This document shows, in pieces, positions 25,502 to 34,622 of a stretch of 64,000 bases of DNA. The DNA lies in contig NZ_JANIDX010000001.1 of assembly GCF_026385485.1 (NCBI RefSeq), positions 1 through 64,000 of the forward strand. The letters run 5' to 3'. Each line of letters starts with the position of its first letter. Positions within the stretch are counted from its first letter, which is position 1. The position numbers and the translations under genes were made by a program. The notes under the pieces are model-generated. The model made no database searches. It worked only from the letters and a program-made list of their open reading frames with translations, and was not told where the DNA came from. This DNA comes from Bombella pollinis (lineage in GTDB: Bacteria > Pseudomonadota > Alphaproteobacteria > Acetobacterales > Acetobacteraceae).

Positions 25502-27025
25502 ATGACGATGTATCCTTTACGCCTTAATGGCATGAAGCCCTCTCGCCCCTCACGCTCATATATCAAGCTTATAAAGCATATTGCATTATCTACTCTATGG
25601 GTAGGGTGTGCATGGCTCGCTGTCCCTTCTGCCAAGGCACAGGTTTTAGATGAGATTATCGGCAATGAGCCAATGCTCCGCGTGGATACGCCCTTGCCTG
25701 CCCGTGCTGACTATACAACCTCCGTCCCACCTTTTGCCCGGCCTGAAGCTTTGTTCCCGCGCGGGTTTGGCATGACTGACTGGCTCCGCAAACGGGGAAT
25801 CGCCTTCCTCCTTGATAATACGAACGAATTTGCCGGGGCTATTACCCCCCCTACGAAGTCCTACCCCAACTCCCAGCATTTTGCCCGTTATAAGCAAGGG
25901 GCGAGTAATGCTGGGCAATATGCAGCCTCTGTTAATGTCAACTGGGAGCAGCTCATCGGCTTACGCGGCTTCTCCACCCATAGCATTATTGTAGGGCGGT
26001 ACGGAACAACGGCAAACCGTATGTTCGGTGATTGGCTTAACCACGCCTCGGAAGATTATGGCGGGGGTGGTAACGTAGTAGTCCATCTCGTCATGGCCTA
26101 TGGGGAGGAAACCCTGTTCGGGGGACGTCTCTCCATCGCAGCAGGGCGTATGTCTGAGATGTCAGACTTCCAGAACAGCCCGCTCTTTTGTAACTTCCAA
26201 AATGGTAGTATTTGCGGCCGTCCTAAAGCAGCAACAGATAGCAGCTTTACCAGTGGCTACCCCGCCGCTGTATGGGGGGGACGTATACGCGGCCGTCCGT
26301 CCCGCTTCCTCTATATGGAGCTTGGCCTCTATGCGGGGGAGAATGGGATTTATAAAAACGAGCAGCACCGTACGGGCTTTAAGTTTAATGGCGGGAATAT
26401 CAATGGATTCCGCCTGCCTTATGAGATGGGATGGGAGCCCATCTTCGGCAAAAATCATCCCGGCCATTATAAAATTGGTGGCGTCTTAATGACGGCCCCT
26501 AATCCTGATAATTATTATGATGTTAATGGTCAGCCTTATGCCTTAACCCATCGCAGAGCAGATCTCCACCACGATGGTTATGGAGCTTGGTTTATGGCTG
26601 ACCAGCATCTCCTGAACCATTATAAAGACAGCAAGCGCGGTATTACGGCACTTTGGGGCTTCCTCTATAACGATAAACGCATCGCCCTGCGTGAATGGGA
26701 GGCCTATGGAGGGGTCATCGATCGCGGGCTTATCCGCTCCCGCCCCTTTGATACGCTTGGCATCTCTTTTACTTATGAGAAAATTGCTCCCGGTGTACAA
26801 GCAACCGAAACAATGATGCTAGATAATGCACAATATAACCGTCTCCCTAATCATGCCACAGGTGTGCAACGTCATGCAGCGGTTTTGGAGGTCAACTACG
26901 CTATCCATGTTTATCGCGGCGTTATCTTCCAGCCTTTGATGGAATATTTCTTTCGCCCCAATGGGCAGGGTAATTTACGCGATGCCGCTTTGCTTGGTTT
27001 TAAAAGCCATGTTGAAATCTTTTAA
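25502..27025 (+). CDS. Carbohydrate porin, OprB family
   Basis: The 507-residue outer-membrane protein has a long signal peptide ending VPSAKAQVL. The mature barrel shows OprB features: FGMTDWLRKRGIAFLLDNTN, NVNWEQLIGLRGFSTHSIIV, LSIAAGRMSEMSDFQNSPLF and the terminal FRPNGQGNLRDAALLGFKSH followed by a final F. OprB-type porins let glucose and other sugars across, and are abundant in acetic acid bacteria that oxidise sugars in the periplasm. GGGAG precedes ATG 25502. It is transcribed divergently from the NCS1 permease. Confidence 0.92.
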   Translation: MTMYPLRLNGMKPSRPSRSYIKLIKHIALSTLWVGCAWLAVPSAKAQVLDEIIGNEPMLRVDTPLPARADYTTSVPPFARPEALFPRGFGMTDWLRKRGIAFLLDNTNEFAGAITPPTKSYPNSQHFARYKQGASNAGQYAASVNVNWEQLIGLRGFSTHSIIVGRYGTTANRMFGDWLNHASEDYGGGGNVVVHLVMAYGEETLFGGRLSIAAGRMSEMSDFQNSPLFCNFQNGSICGRPKAATDSSFTSGYPAAVWGGRIRGRPSRFLYMELGLYAGENGIYKNEQHRTGFKFNGGNINGFRLPYEMGWEPIFGKNHPGHYKIGGVLMTAPNPDNYYDVNGQPYALTHRRADLHHDGYGAWFMADQHLLNHYKDSKRGITALWGFLYNDKRIALREWEAYGGVIDRGLIRSRPFDTLGISFTYEKIAPGVQATETMMLDNAQYNRLPNHATGVQRHAAVLEVNYAIHVYRGVIFQPLMEYFFRPNGQGNLRDAALLGFKSHVEIF

Positions 27026-27148
27026 AGCACAGCAAAAAACAACATAGCAGCTTCCCGGTTCCTTCCCTTGCACCTTTATAAGGCTTAGGCTCTCATGAGA
27101 GTGGTGATAAGGGGGGCTCCCCGACTATCTAATAGAAAGGATAATCAC

Positions 27149-27856
27149 ATGCAGTTTACCACGCTATCACGGGGTCTGACCCTCTCCGCTTTAGGAGTAA
27201 GCCTTCTGGCTGGGTCTGCTTTTGCCGCTGATGCAACAGCAGCACAGGACCATAAAAGCCTGCACAAAGAGCATGCTGAGGAACGCAAAGAGCATCGCGC
27301 TTTCCATCATCTCTCCGACCACGGGCAGAAGGCGATGGTGAAGATTGTGGATGCTCAGCATCTGCTCGCCGCAGGTCAAGATGAGAAGGCTATCCCTGCC
27401 CTCAACGCAGCCCTCTCCCATTTGGATTTAGCCGCTAAAGCGCGTGAGCAATTCACCGCAGCAGAGGCAGACTTGCACCCAGCCCCGCAGCATCCACTCC
27501 CCAAAAACCACACAGTGGCAGGCCCGACGGATTGGATTCCGGTTGGGGGTGAGGTCATCGCTACAACAGAGCTAGAGCCAGCCAAGAAAAGTGCCATTGC
27601 TACGGCAAATGCTCAGCTTAAAGCTGGCCAGACCGACCAAGCCGCCCAAACGCTACAAATTGTTGGGCAGGATATTGACTTTGTCATCGCCCTGGCACCG
27701 CTCTCCCAGCTTCAAGGTTATGTCAATCGCGCGCTTATTTTTGCCCAAGGCCATCACCCTGAAGCGGCAGCTGTGGCTTTAAATGATGCGATTGATAGCC
27801 TTGTCTTCGTCTCCGAGACTGTGGTGACAGAAGCAACAACAGCCACTCAGAAGTAA
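27149..27856 (+). CDS. YfdX family periplasmic protein
   Basis: ATG 27149, preceded by AAAGGA, gives 235 residues with signal peptide MQFTTLSRGLTLSALGVSLL and cleavage after SAFA. The mature helical domain contains KAMVKIVDAQHLLAAGQDEK, then LNAALSHLDLAAKAREQF and VIATTELEPAKKSAIATANA. The latter helix pairs are typical of YfdX, a family tied to acid and envelope stress in enterobacteria. It is His-rich near the mature N-terminus. A strong terminator follows. Confidence 0.85.
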   Translation: MQFTTLSRGLTLSALGVSLLAGSAFAADATAAQDHKSLHKEHAEERKEHRAFHHLSDHGQKAMVKIVDAQHLLAAGQDEKAIPALNAALSHLDLAAKAREQFTAAEADLHPAPQHPLPKNHTVAGPTDWIPVGGEVIATTELEPAKKSAIATANAQLKAGQTDQAAQTLQIVGQDIDFVIALAPLSQLQGYVNRALIFAQGHHPEAAAVALNDAIDSLVFVSETVVTEATTATQK

Positions 27857-27907
27857 AACGCTCTTTCCTCTATGGGGATACTCATCCCTATGAGTTCTTT
27901 ACTAAAA

Positions 27908-27938
27908 AACCGGCACTCTCGTCGTGCCGGTTTTTTTT
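27908..27938 (+). terminator. Rho-independent terminator after yfdX-like gene
   Basis: AACCGGCAC (27908-27916) pairs with GTGCCGGTT (27924-27932) around TCTCGTC. The run of eight T residues (27931-27938) begins at the end of the stem. Confidence 0.9.
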
Positions 27939-28129
27939 ATAGTCCCCTAAATCATCCCCATAAGGCATATCCATACTACCCTCATTTGGGGATAATCCTA
28001 CTCATTTCTTAACAAGAAGGGCGGTTTTCTGCGCCGTAGGCCTGTGGAAAACCTTGTGCACAAACTTACTACCCTTGACAACGAGTCTCCTTTGCAAAAC
28101 TAAGGAGTCGCTCTCTCTATAACCCGCCA

Positions 28130-29755
28130 TCAGGGCTGTGATGATGATGCTTTTTCCTTTTCTGCATCAGGCAACACATCAGACCAACCACCCCCCAGAG
28201 CGTTATAAAGACGTGCAAGGTCTGTTGCGAAGGCAACATCACTACCTGCGAGGTCGAGTTGAGCATTTTGCAACCGTTCTTGAGCCTCCAAAACAGCAAG
28301 ATAAGTAGCAAGACCAGCTTTATATTGGCTGGTTGCCAAAGCAAGCGCGCGCTGTTGGTCCTCTACAGTGCGGGAGAGGCCCTCACGACGGACTTGTTCA
28401 TCATGATAAGCTTGTAACGCGTTATCGACCTCATTCCACGCTTGTAAGACTGTTTGGCGATATTCCACAGCGGCAGCGCGTTGGGCGGCCTTTTTCAACT
28501 TCAACTGCCCATAAAGCCGCCCACCTTGGAAAATAGGCAGAGAAATACTCGGCCCGACATTCCAAGCCCGTGCATTCCAAAAACCAAGGTCACGAAACGA
28601 TAAGGTCTGGAAGCCAAAATCCGCCGTGACCGTCACTTTAGGGTAGAAATCCGCTGTAGCTTCACCAACCTCTGCCACAGCTTCACGCAGATGGTCCTCT
28701 GCTTCACGAATATCGGGGCGGCGATGGGCGAGTTCTGACGGCAAGCCAGCGGGCACAAAAGGCGGCACAGTCGGCACGGTTGCTGTACGGCCTAGCTCCT
28801 CATTCAAGCTCTGAGGGGGTTGGCCAAGCAGTAAGGCGATGGCATTTTGTTCCCGCGCGACAGTCTCATCCAAATTAGCCTGCTGGGCTTCTACACCATG
28901 CAGACGCGCTTTAAGACTATCGACATCAAGCTCGGTCACCAGACCACTCTTATAGCGGCTTTGCGCTAACGAGAGCAGATTTTGCACGGTTGCATGACTA
29001 TTTGCTAAAATGCGCTGGCGTGTTTGGTCCCCGCGTAGCTCCAGATAATCACGCGCCATATCGGCTTGGCGGGCAATAAGGATGCTACGCCTTTCCTCCT
29101 CGCTCATCTTCATCAAATATTTTGCCGCGCGATATTGATACGCCACCCGACCCCAGAGGTCGATTTCGTAAGTCGCGTCAATTTTATCCTGCCATTGATT
29201 CAGCAAAGGAACAGAGGCTTCCTGCGAGGCTTGAAGAAAATTCGCCTCTTGTGAGGGAAGATCAGGAACACCTTTACCAACGCGTTTAAAAATCTCCTGT
29301 AATTGCTTGGAGCTATGCTGCGAACGAACATACGTCCCCGTTGCGGAGAGATTGGGGAAGCGTTCTGCCCCGGCAATCAGCATTTGTGCGCGGCTTTGGG
29401 CTAGATTTTCCGTCGCTAAGAGGAAGGATAAGTTCTGGATGGCTACACGCTCTTCCAAAGAGGTGAGCTCTTGGTCATGGAAGGAGGTCCACCATTTATC
29501 GGCCATCGGCAATTCTGTCACGATGGAGGACGGCGAGGCTTTTGCCTGTGTTTTATCCTCTGGGGCGGCATTAGCCCCGTGCGGGCCCGCTTGCGTGCTT
29601 TTCGGCGAGGGCTGATTCTTCCCATTATGGAGGTCATAATGCGGTGGGGCCCAATCCTTGGGTTGATGATATTTTGGCCCGACCATTAAGCAACCCGCTA
29701 AACCAAGCGAGGCAACCCCACATAATAAATGCCGGCTAAACTGCGATAGAAACAT
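28130..29755 (-). CDS. NodT/OprM-type efflux outer membrane lipoprotein
   Basis: The 541-residue product from ATG 29755 has a lipoprotein signal ending LGLAGC with the lipid cysteine at about residue 22. It then shows MVGPKYHQP, TELPMADKWWTSFHDQELTS, YEIDLWGRVAYQYRAAKYLM and the RRPDIREAEDHLREAVAEVG motif. This is the TolC-like channel of a tripartite efflux pump, here probably with EmrAB. A GTG at 29803 with AGGAG seven bases upstream is a serious alternative start, adding 16 residues. The TetR gene diverges from it. Confidence 0.9.
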   Translation of the reverse strand: MFLSQFSRHLLCGVASLGLAGCLMVGPKYHQPKDWAPPHYDLHNGKNQPSPKSTQAGPHGANAAPEDKTQAKASPSSIVTELPMADKWWTSFHDQELTSLEERVAIQNLSFLLATENLAQSRAQMLIAGAERFPNLSATGTYVRSQHSSKQLQEIFKRVGKGVPDLPSQEANFLQASQEASVPLLNQWQDKIDATYEIDLWGRVAYQYRAAKYLMKMSEEERRSILIARQADMARDYLELRGDQTRQRILANSHATVQNLLSLAQSRYKSGLVTELDVDSLKARLHGVEAQQANLDETVAREQNAIALLLGQPPQSLNEELGRTATVPTVPPFVPAGLPSELAHRRPDIREAEDHLREAVAEVGEATADFYPKVTVTADFGFQTLSFRDLGFWNARAWNVGPSISLPIFQGGRLYGQLKLKKAAQRAAAVEYRQTVLQAWNEVDNALQAYHDEQVRREGLSRTVEDQQRALALATSQYKAGLATYLAVLEAQERLQNAQLDLAGSDVAFATDLARLYNALGGGWSDVLPDAEKEKASSSQP

Positions 29756-29886
29756 GACCCCACCTTTAGGACGGACGGAACGAAGGGAATGAGCGTCTTT
29801 CACAGTGCAGCTCCTGCGTAATCATCACTAAAAAACAAAGAAGAAATGAGGCTCCTATATGGACCCCTCCCCCCGCGCGGCTTATC

Positions 29887-30594
29887 ATGCCCCCTTATGA
29901 GCAGGAACAACCCTCCCCTAAAGTAATGACACAGCCTACCAAACCGGCCCCTAAGACCAGTCCAATCCAACACCGCCTTGTCCCAAACAAGGGGAAAAAT
30001 GCCCCCCGTAAATGTGAGCAAATCCTCACCAGTGCAGGGCAGCTTTTCCTCCAACAAGGATATGAGCGGACCTCCATGTCCCAAATTGCACAGCTGGCGG
30101 GGGTCTCTAAAGGCTCGCTCTATAATCATTTTGAGAATAAAGCCGATTTGTTCACTGCCTTTTTTGAAGAACGCAGCCGCACACGGCTTGATACGCTCAA
30201 AGCGGTATCCCGCACCCCCCAACCGGATTTGCGTACCGCCCTCATCCAAGCCGCATCGACCATTATTACACTGCTGATCGACCACGAGGCTATCGGGCTG
30301 TATCGCATTGTTGTCGCGGAGGCAAATGAGTTCCCCCATCTGGCTGATACGCTCTGGCATTATGGCTTCTCCCGCACGCTGAGCAGTCTCACAGAATGGT
30401 TTACCCACAAGCATGAGGCGGGTTTGCTGAAGGTTGATGATGCCGCTTTTGCCGCTGAGCAATTCTTGATGATGAGCCAGACGCGTATTGTCCAACGCAC
30501 GCGCTTGTCCTTGCCGGTTGATCGCAGCCCAGAGAACATTAACCGTGTCGCCAGTGCGGTGGCGGACCATTTCCTCAAAATATACGCGCCATGA
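29887..30594 (+). CDS. TetR/AcrR-family repressor of the efflux locus
   Basis: The 235-residue regulator has a 40-residue Pro/Lys-rich N-terminal extension. The TetR DNA-binding domain follows: CEQILTSAGQLFLQQGYERT and SMSQIAQLAGVSKGSLYNHF (residues about 43-85). The ligand-binding helices include ALIQAASTIITLLIDHEAIG and RIVVAEANEFPHLADTLWHY, close to AcrR-type regulators. It is divergent from the outer-membrane gene and convergent with emrB. The TGACC-N4-GGTCA repeat before emrA at 33460 is its probable target. ATG 29926 is an alternative start; neither has a good ribosome site. Confidence 0.85.
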   Translation: MPPYEQEQPSPKVMTQPTKPAPKTSPIQHRLVPNKGKNAPRKCEQILTSAGQLFLQQGYERTSMSQIAQLAGVSKGSLYNHFENKADLFTAFFEERSRTRLDTLKAVSRTPQPDLRTALIQAASTIITLLIDHEAIGLYRIVVAEANEFPHLADTLWHYGFSRTLSSLTEWFTHKHEAGLLKVDDAAFAAEQFLMMSQTRIVQRTRLSLPVDRSPENINRVASAVADHFLKIYAP

Positions 30595-30635
30595 GGGCTG
30601 TATGAAGCGGCTCTTATAAAGGGGAGACTGCATCA

Positions 30636-32216
30636 TTAATGCCCTCCCCCACTATGGCCACTCCCTTTCATCGGGGAGAGCAGGAAGCAGAAGGGCACCA
30701 CGCACAAAGCCATAATCCCCAGCACGTTAAAGAGCTGATTATAAGCTAGCATCGCCACTTGCTTTAGGAAGTCCTGATACATATGCGTAATCGCAAAGGC
30801 ATGAGCCCGTAAAGGAGCCAGGCCATGCGCCTCAGCCAGCTTTTGCATCTGGAAAATATAAGCGCGGAACTCTGGCTTCGCGGCAATCGCATGGGCGGAG
30901 ACATCAGTTTGTTGAACCTGCCGCATCTCCGTGAGAGCCGCTGTGGAGAGAGAGATAGCCTGTGAACCAAAATAATTCCGCACCATGCTGAATAAGGCCG
31001 ATGCATCACCATTCAACTCGCGCGGGAGGGTGGAATAGGCAATGGTGGAAATGGGCACGAACAAAAAGGCCAGCGGGGCCGTTTGCCGCACGCGGCATAG
31101 CACCAGATACCAAAAATCCACATCCGCATAGAGGGTTGCTGCAAAGAAGCAGGATAGTGCCATGAAAAAAAAGCCTAGCGCGATGATATAGCGCACCTGC
31201 ATATGCTTCATCAGCATCCCCACAAAGGGGATAAGCACCATCACAGCCATACCACCCGGTGCCATAAGCTGACCAGCAATGGTAGCCGTATAGCCCTGCA
31301 CCTGCTGGGCAAATTGCGGCACAAGCACTGCCGAGGCGTAAAGCAACACGCCTACCGCGCCTATCATGAAGGTCCCAAGGGCGAAGTTACGGTCCTTCAA
31401 GACAGTAAGATGGAGGAGGGGCTTTTTGGTCTTTAACAACCAAATAATGGCCCCAATCGTACAAATACCCCCAATAAGAGCCATCGTGGTAATAAAGGAT
31501 GAGCCAAACCAATCATCATCCTCCCCACGGTCAGCCATAATCTCTAAACAGCCCAACCCTAATGAGATAAGGCTAATGCCAATAACATCGACCTGCTCTT
31601 TAGTGGGTTTGAGCCATGGCGGGTCTTCCACCAAAGCAATGACAGCAATGACGGTAATAATCCCAAAGGGCACATTAACGTAAAAAATCCACCGCCATGA
31701 ATAAGTATCCGTCAGCCACCCACCTACAAGCGGGCCAAGGACAGGCCCGACCACAATAGCCAGAGCTGTTAGCCCAAAAGCGGCACTACGTTTTTCCGGT
31801 GGGAAAATATCCAAAATGATGGCTTGTTGGACTGGTTGTAGCCCTCCCCCAAAGAAACCCTGCATTAAGCGGAAAATCACCAACATAGGCAATGAGGTCG
31901 ATAACCCGCATAAAAAGGAGGAAAGGGTGAACATCGCCACGCAAATGAGGAAATAACGCTTCCGCCCAAAGCGTTTTGACAACCAGCTTGAAATGGTCAG
32001 CACAATCCCATTCGCCACAAGATAGGAGGTCAGTGCCCATGTGGCATCATCGTAGGAACTCCCTAAAGAGCCTGCAATATGCGGGAGGGCCACATTTACG
32101 ATGGTGGTATCAAGCACCTCCATAAACGCAGCCAAGGTGACCACGACAGCCACAAGCCAAGGGTTATGGCGTGGCCGCCAGCTATCATGGTCGATAGGGG
32201 GGGATTGCTCAGCCAT
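30636..32216 (-). CDS. emrB: EmrB-type DHA2 multidrug efflux transporter
   Basis: The 526-residue permease has 14 membrane helices. DHA2 landmarks are FMEVLDTTIVNVALPHIAGS near the start, SSWLSKRFGRKRYFLICVAM, and GLTALAIVVGPVLGPLVGGW (motif C). GAVGVLLYASAVLVPQFAQQ comes later. It pumps hydrophobic drugs or uncouplers with EmrA and an outer membrane channel. ATG 32216 has GAGG six bases before it, directly after the emrA stop, so the two genes are coupled. Confidence 0.92.
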   Translation of the reverse strand: MAEQSPPIDHDSWRPRHNPWLVAVVVTLAAFMEVLDTTIVNVALPHIAGSLGSSYDDATWALTSYLVANGIVLTISSWLSKRFGRKRYFLICVAMFTLSSFLCGLSTSLPMLVIFRLMQGFFGGGLQPVQQAIILDIFPPEKRSAAFGLTALAIVVGPVLGPLVGGWLTDTYSWRWIFYVNVPFGIITVIAVIALVEDPPWLKPTKEQVDVIGISLISLGLGCLEIMADRGEDDDWFGSSFITTMALIGGICTIGAIIWLLKTKKPLLHLTVLKDRNFALGTFMIGAVGVLLYASAVLVPQFAQQVQGYTATIAGQLMAPGGMAVMVLIPFVGMLMKHMQVRYIIALGFFFMALSCFFAATLYADVDFWYLVLCRVRQTAPLAFLFVPISTIAYSTLPRELNGDASALFSMVRNYFGSQAISLSTAALTEMRQVQQTDVSAHAIAAKPEFRAYIFQMQKLAEAHGLAPLRAHAFAITHMYQDFLKQVAMLAYNQLFNVLGIMALCVVPFCFLLSPMKGSGHSGGGH

Positions 32217-32224
32217 AGCGGGCC

Positions 32225-33367
32225 TCACTCACCCACATACACAGTTGGCTCAACCGACATCCCCAAAGAGAGGGGCAGCTTATCATCTAACCCATCATCA
32301 ATAAGAATCTTAACGGGAATACGCTGCACCGTCTTTACAAAATTGCCGGTCGCATTCTCCGGTGGGAAGGCACTAAAGGATTCCCCAGAGCCTTTTTGGA
32401 TACTATCCACATGCCCTTTAAGACGTAGTTGCGGATAGGCATCAACCTCGATCTCGGCCTTCTGTCCCGGTCGCATATCAGCAAGTTGCGTCTCTTTATA
32501 ATTAGCGACAATCCACACATCTTTTGCAACGATGGAGAACATCTCTTGGCCAATCTGCACAAAATTGCCTTGCTCCACGGTACGTTGAGAGACCCAACCA
32601 TCACGCGGGGCGCGAATATCCATCCAAGCAACATTCTGCCGTGCAAGCTCTAATTGGGCTTGGGCTGCTTTAAGGGAGGCTTCAGCTTGGCTGTAATGCG
32701 CATAGGCATTGCCGATATTGGCATCCACCGGCTCGGCCTGTGTTAATTGACCTTGCGCTTGGATGACGGCTGCTTTGGCCTCATCCAACGCTGCGCGGGC
32801 ATAGTCGATATCTTGTTGGGTTGTTGCCGCACGCTCAACCCGATGTTGGCGGGTATAATCTGTTTGCGCCCGAAAGAGCCGCGCTTTTGCATCATCCAAC
32901 GCCCCTTGTGCGGCCATCAACTGACCGGGGAAGTTCTTCTGTGCAACAGCATAAGCCAGATTATAGGACATCATATCCGCTTGCGCCTGTGCTACGGCCG
33001 CCTCGGCTTGATGAAGCTGGGCGATATAATCCCGCCCATCAATTTGCGCTAACAAATCCCCTTTATGGACAAACTGGTTATCATCCACATAAAGATGCTC
33101 CACATACCCACTCACATGAGCCGCTATGGAGATTTTACGCCCTGTTACGTAAGCATCGTCCGTTTCCACATGATTGCGATTGAAAAAGAGGTAAAGCGCA
33201 ATACCCAGCACAGCCATAACCAGAATAAGCACCAGAAGAATCTTCCGTGCCCCACGGTCCTTAAACGGTTTAGAGGCTGCTTTCCCCTGCCCCGCCTGTG
33301 CCTGCTGGCCCCCTGCACCCTTTTGTGCCGCAGAGTGAGTGCCAGACTGTGTATCGGACTGCGCCAT
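32225..33367 (-). CDS. emrA: EmrA-type membrane fusion protein (HlyD family)
   Basis: The 380-residue adaptor has a low-complexity Gln/Gly/Ala N-terminus and one membrane helix (ILLVLILVMAVLGIALYLFF). Then come NHVETDDAYVTGRKISIAAH, the lipoyl halves (VSGYVEHLYVDDNQFVHKGD and IRAPRDGWVSQRTVEQGNFV) and a long coiled coil. It joins EmrB to the outer membrane channel. ATG 33367 follows GAGGG; a start ten codons earlier is weaker. The operator-like repeat lies about 90 bases upstream. Confidence 0.93.
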   Translation of the reverse strand: MAQSDTQSGTHSAAQKGAGGQQAQAGQGKAASKPFKDRGARKILLVLILVMAVLGIALYLFFNRNHVETDDAYVTGRKISIAAHVSGYVEHLYVDDNQFVHKGDLLAQIDGRDYIAQLHQAEAAVAQAQADMMSYNLAYAVAQKNFPGQLMAAQGALDDAKARLFRAQTDYTRQHRVERAATTQQDIDYARAALDEAKAAVIQAQGQLTQAEPVDANIGNAYAHYSQAEASLKAAQAQLELARQNVAWMDIRAPRDGWVSQRTVEQGNFVQIGQEMFSIVAKDVWIVANYKETQLADMRPGQKAEIEVDAYPQLRLKGHVDSIQKGSGESFSAFPPENATGNFVKTVQRIPVKILIDDGLDDKLPLSLGMSVEPTVYVGE

Positions 33368-33459
33368 AATGCCCTCAAATATCAATGAAACTGGCATGAT
33401 GGCCTAGATGGGCTCCATCACCAAAGCCGTGCCAGATTGTACGAATATGCTAAAAAGAA

Positions 33460-33477
33460 AATGACCAGTCGGTCATT
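33460..33477. promoter_or_regulatory. TetR-type operator upstream of emrAB
   Basis: AATGACC and GGTCATT flank AGTC, an inverted repeat with the TGACC/GGTCA half-sites common to TetR/AcrR operators. It lies about 93 bases before the emrA start. A possible -10 TATATT (reverse strand, near 33495) stands just upstream of it in the direction of transcription. The TetR regulator at 29887 is the obvious candidate binder. No copy is visible in the 29804-29886 gap, so autoregulation is not supported. Confidence 0.65.
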
Positions 33478-33504
33478 CTGACTAGAAAGGCAATATACCA
33501 ACTT

Positions 33505-33532
33505 GATAGAACAATCAAGAGATTGTTCTATC
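33505..33532. other. Perfect 12-base-pair inverted repeat between emrA and folD
   Basis: GATAGAACAATC is followed by AAGA and then GATTGTTCTATC, an exact inverted repeat. It is AT-rich and has no T-run after it in either direction, which argues against an intrinsic terminator for folD. It overlaps the likely emrA promoter (-35 TTGATT-type sequence on the reverse strand). A second operator is plausible; the binder is unknown. Confidence 0.6.
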
Positions 33533-33573
33533 TCATACGCTCTTACGCCATAAAATCGCGCTAAAAGACGTGC

Positions 33574-34512
33574 TTAACCCTCAGGCTTCATCTTATGACG
33601 GCTTGCCGTTTGGAAGGTATTATGCAAGAGGCACGCAATCGTCATCGGCCCTACACCACCCGGCACGGGGGTGATATGACCTGCTACCTGACACGCATCC
33701 TCAAACACAACATCCCCTACGAGGCGGCTTTTGCCCTCCGGAGTTTGGATGCGGGTAATGCCGACATCAATCACCGTTGCCCCCGGTTTAATCCAACTGC
33801 CCTTCACCAGCCCAGCTTTCCCCGTTGCTACAACGAGAATATCTGCCTCGCGCGCGATTTTCTCAATCTCGCGTGTGTGAATATGCGCTACCGTAACGGT
33901 ACAATTCTCTCTAAGGAGAAGCTGCGCCATGGGCCGCCCCACCAAATTAGACGCCCCGATAATAACGGCATGTAAGCCCGTCATATCTTTATGAACAGAC
34001 TGAAGCAATTTGAGACAGCCCAGCGGTGTGCAGGGAACAATACCGTTATTCATCCCCAAGGCCAGCCGCCCAGTATTCACCTCACCTAGTCCATCTACAT
34101 CTTTATCAGGATGAATGGCATTGATGACCGTAGCGGCATCAATTTGGGGCGGTAAAGGCAACTGGACAAGAATCCCATCTACCTTAGAATTCTCATTCAG
34201 CTCCTTGATTAACGCCAAAAGCTCCTCCTGCGAGGTGCTTTCGGGCATCATCTGCATGAAGGATTTCATCCCCGCGCGATGGGTTTGGATGGCCTTATTC
34301 TTCACATAGACTTCCGAGGCGGGGTCATTACCCACAAGGACAACAGCAAGGCCGGGAAGCTCGTGCCCTTGCTCGACAAGCTGTTCCACCTGCTGACGAA
34401 TCTCCGCCGTCATCTGCGCGGCCATCGCCTTGCCATCAATTAACTTAGCTGTTCTGCCTGACTGCTCGGTAGATGTTGGTGCTGTCATGCTCATAATCTC
34501 CGCCAAACCCAT
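33574..34512 (-). CDS. folD: Bifunctional methylene-THF dehydrogenase/cyclohydrolase FolD
   Basis: The 312-residue enzyme interconverts methylene-, methenyl- and formyl-tetrahydrofolate for one-carbon metabolism. FolD signatures are all present: PGLAVVLVGNDPASEVYVKN with the catalytic lysine, GILVQLPLPPQIDA, PCTPLGCLKLL, VIIGASNLVGRPMAQLLL and the C-terminal PVPGGVGPMTIACLLHNT. An extra 20-residue leader precedes the core. ATG 34494 is an alternative start with GGAG close by. Confidence 0.96.
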   Translation of the reverse strand: MGLAEIMSMTAPTSTEQSGRTAKLIDGKAMAAQMTAEIRQQVEQLVEQGHELPGLAVVLVGNDPASEVYVKNKAIQTHRAGMKSFMQMMPESTSQEELLALIKELNENSKVDGILVQLPLPPQIDAATVINAIHPDKDVDGLGEVNTGRLALGMNNGIVPCTPLGCLKLLQSVHKDMTGLHAVIIGASNLVGRPMAQLLLRENCTVTVAHIHTREIEKIAREADILVVATGKAGLVKGSWIKPGATVIDVGITRIQTPEGKSRLVGDVVFEDACQVAGHITPVPGGVGPMTIACLLHNTFQTASRHKMKPEG

Positions 34513-34622
34513 AATCCCGCCTCTCTATGCTTATTGGACAAGACATGACAAGCCCCGTTCTTTCCGCTAGAGACAGAAACTTAAAGAGGCCCCCTCTCAA
34601 ATAAGGATGAAGGAATACCCCC

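Noticed and set aside
28020..28080. TTTTCCACA-like and TTGTGCACA-like motifs suggesting DnaA boxes and an origin
   Set aside because: Only one site fits the consensus, there is no cluster or AT-rich unwinding element, and no dnaA, hemE or parAB genes are near.
29800..30636. A 278-codon open frame on the reverse strand opposite the TetR gene
   Set aside because: The plus strand encodes a clear TetR protein with the helix-turn-helix and ligand-binding helices. The reverse reading has no recognisable domain and is rich in residues typical of antisense frames in GC-rich DNA.
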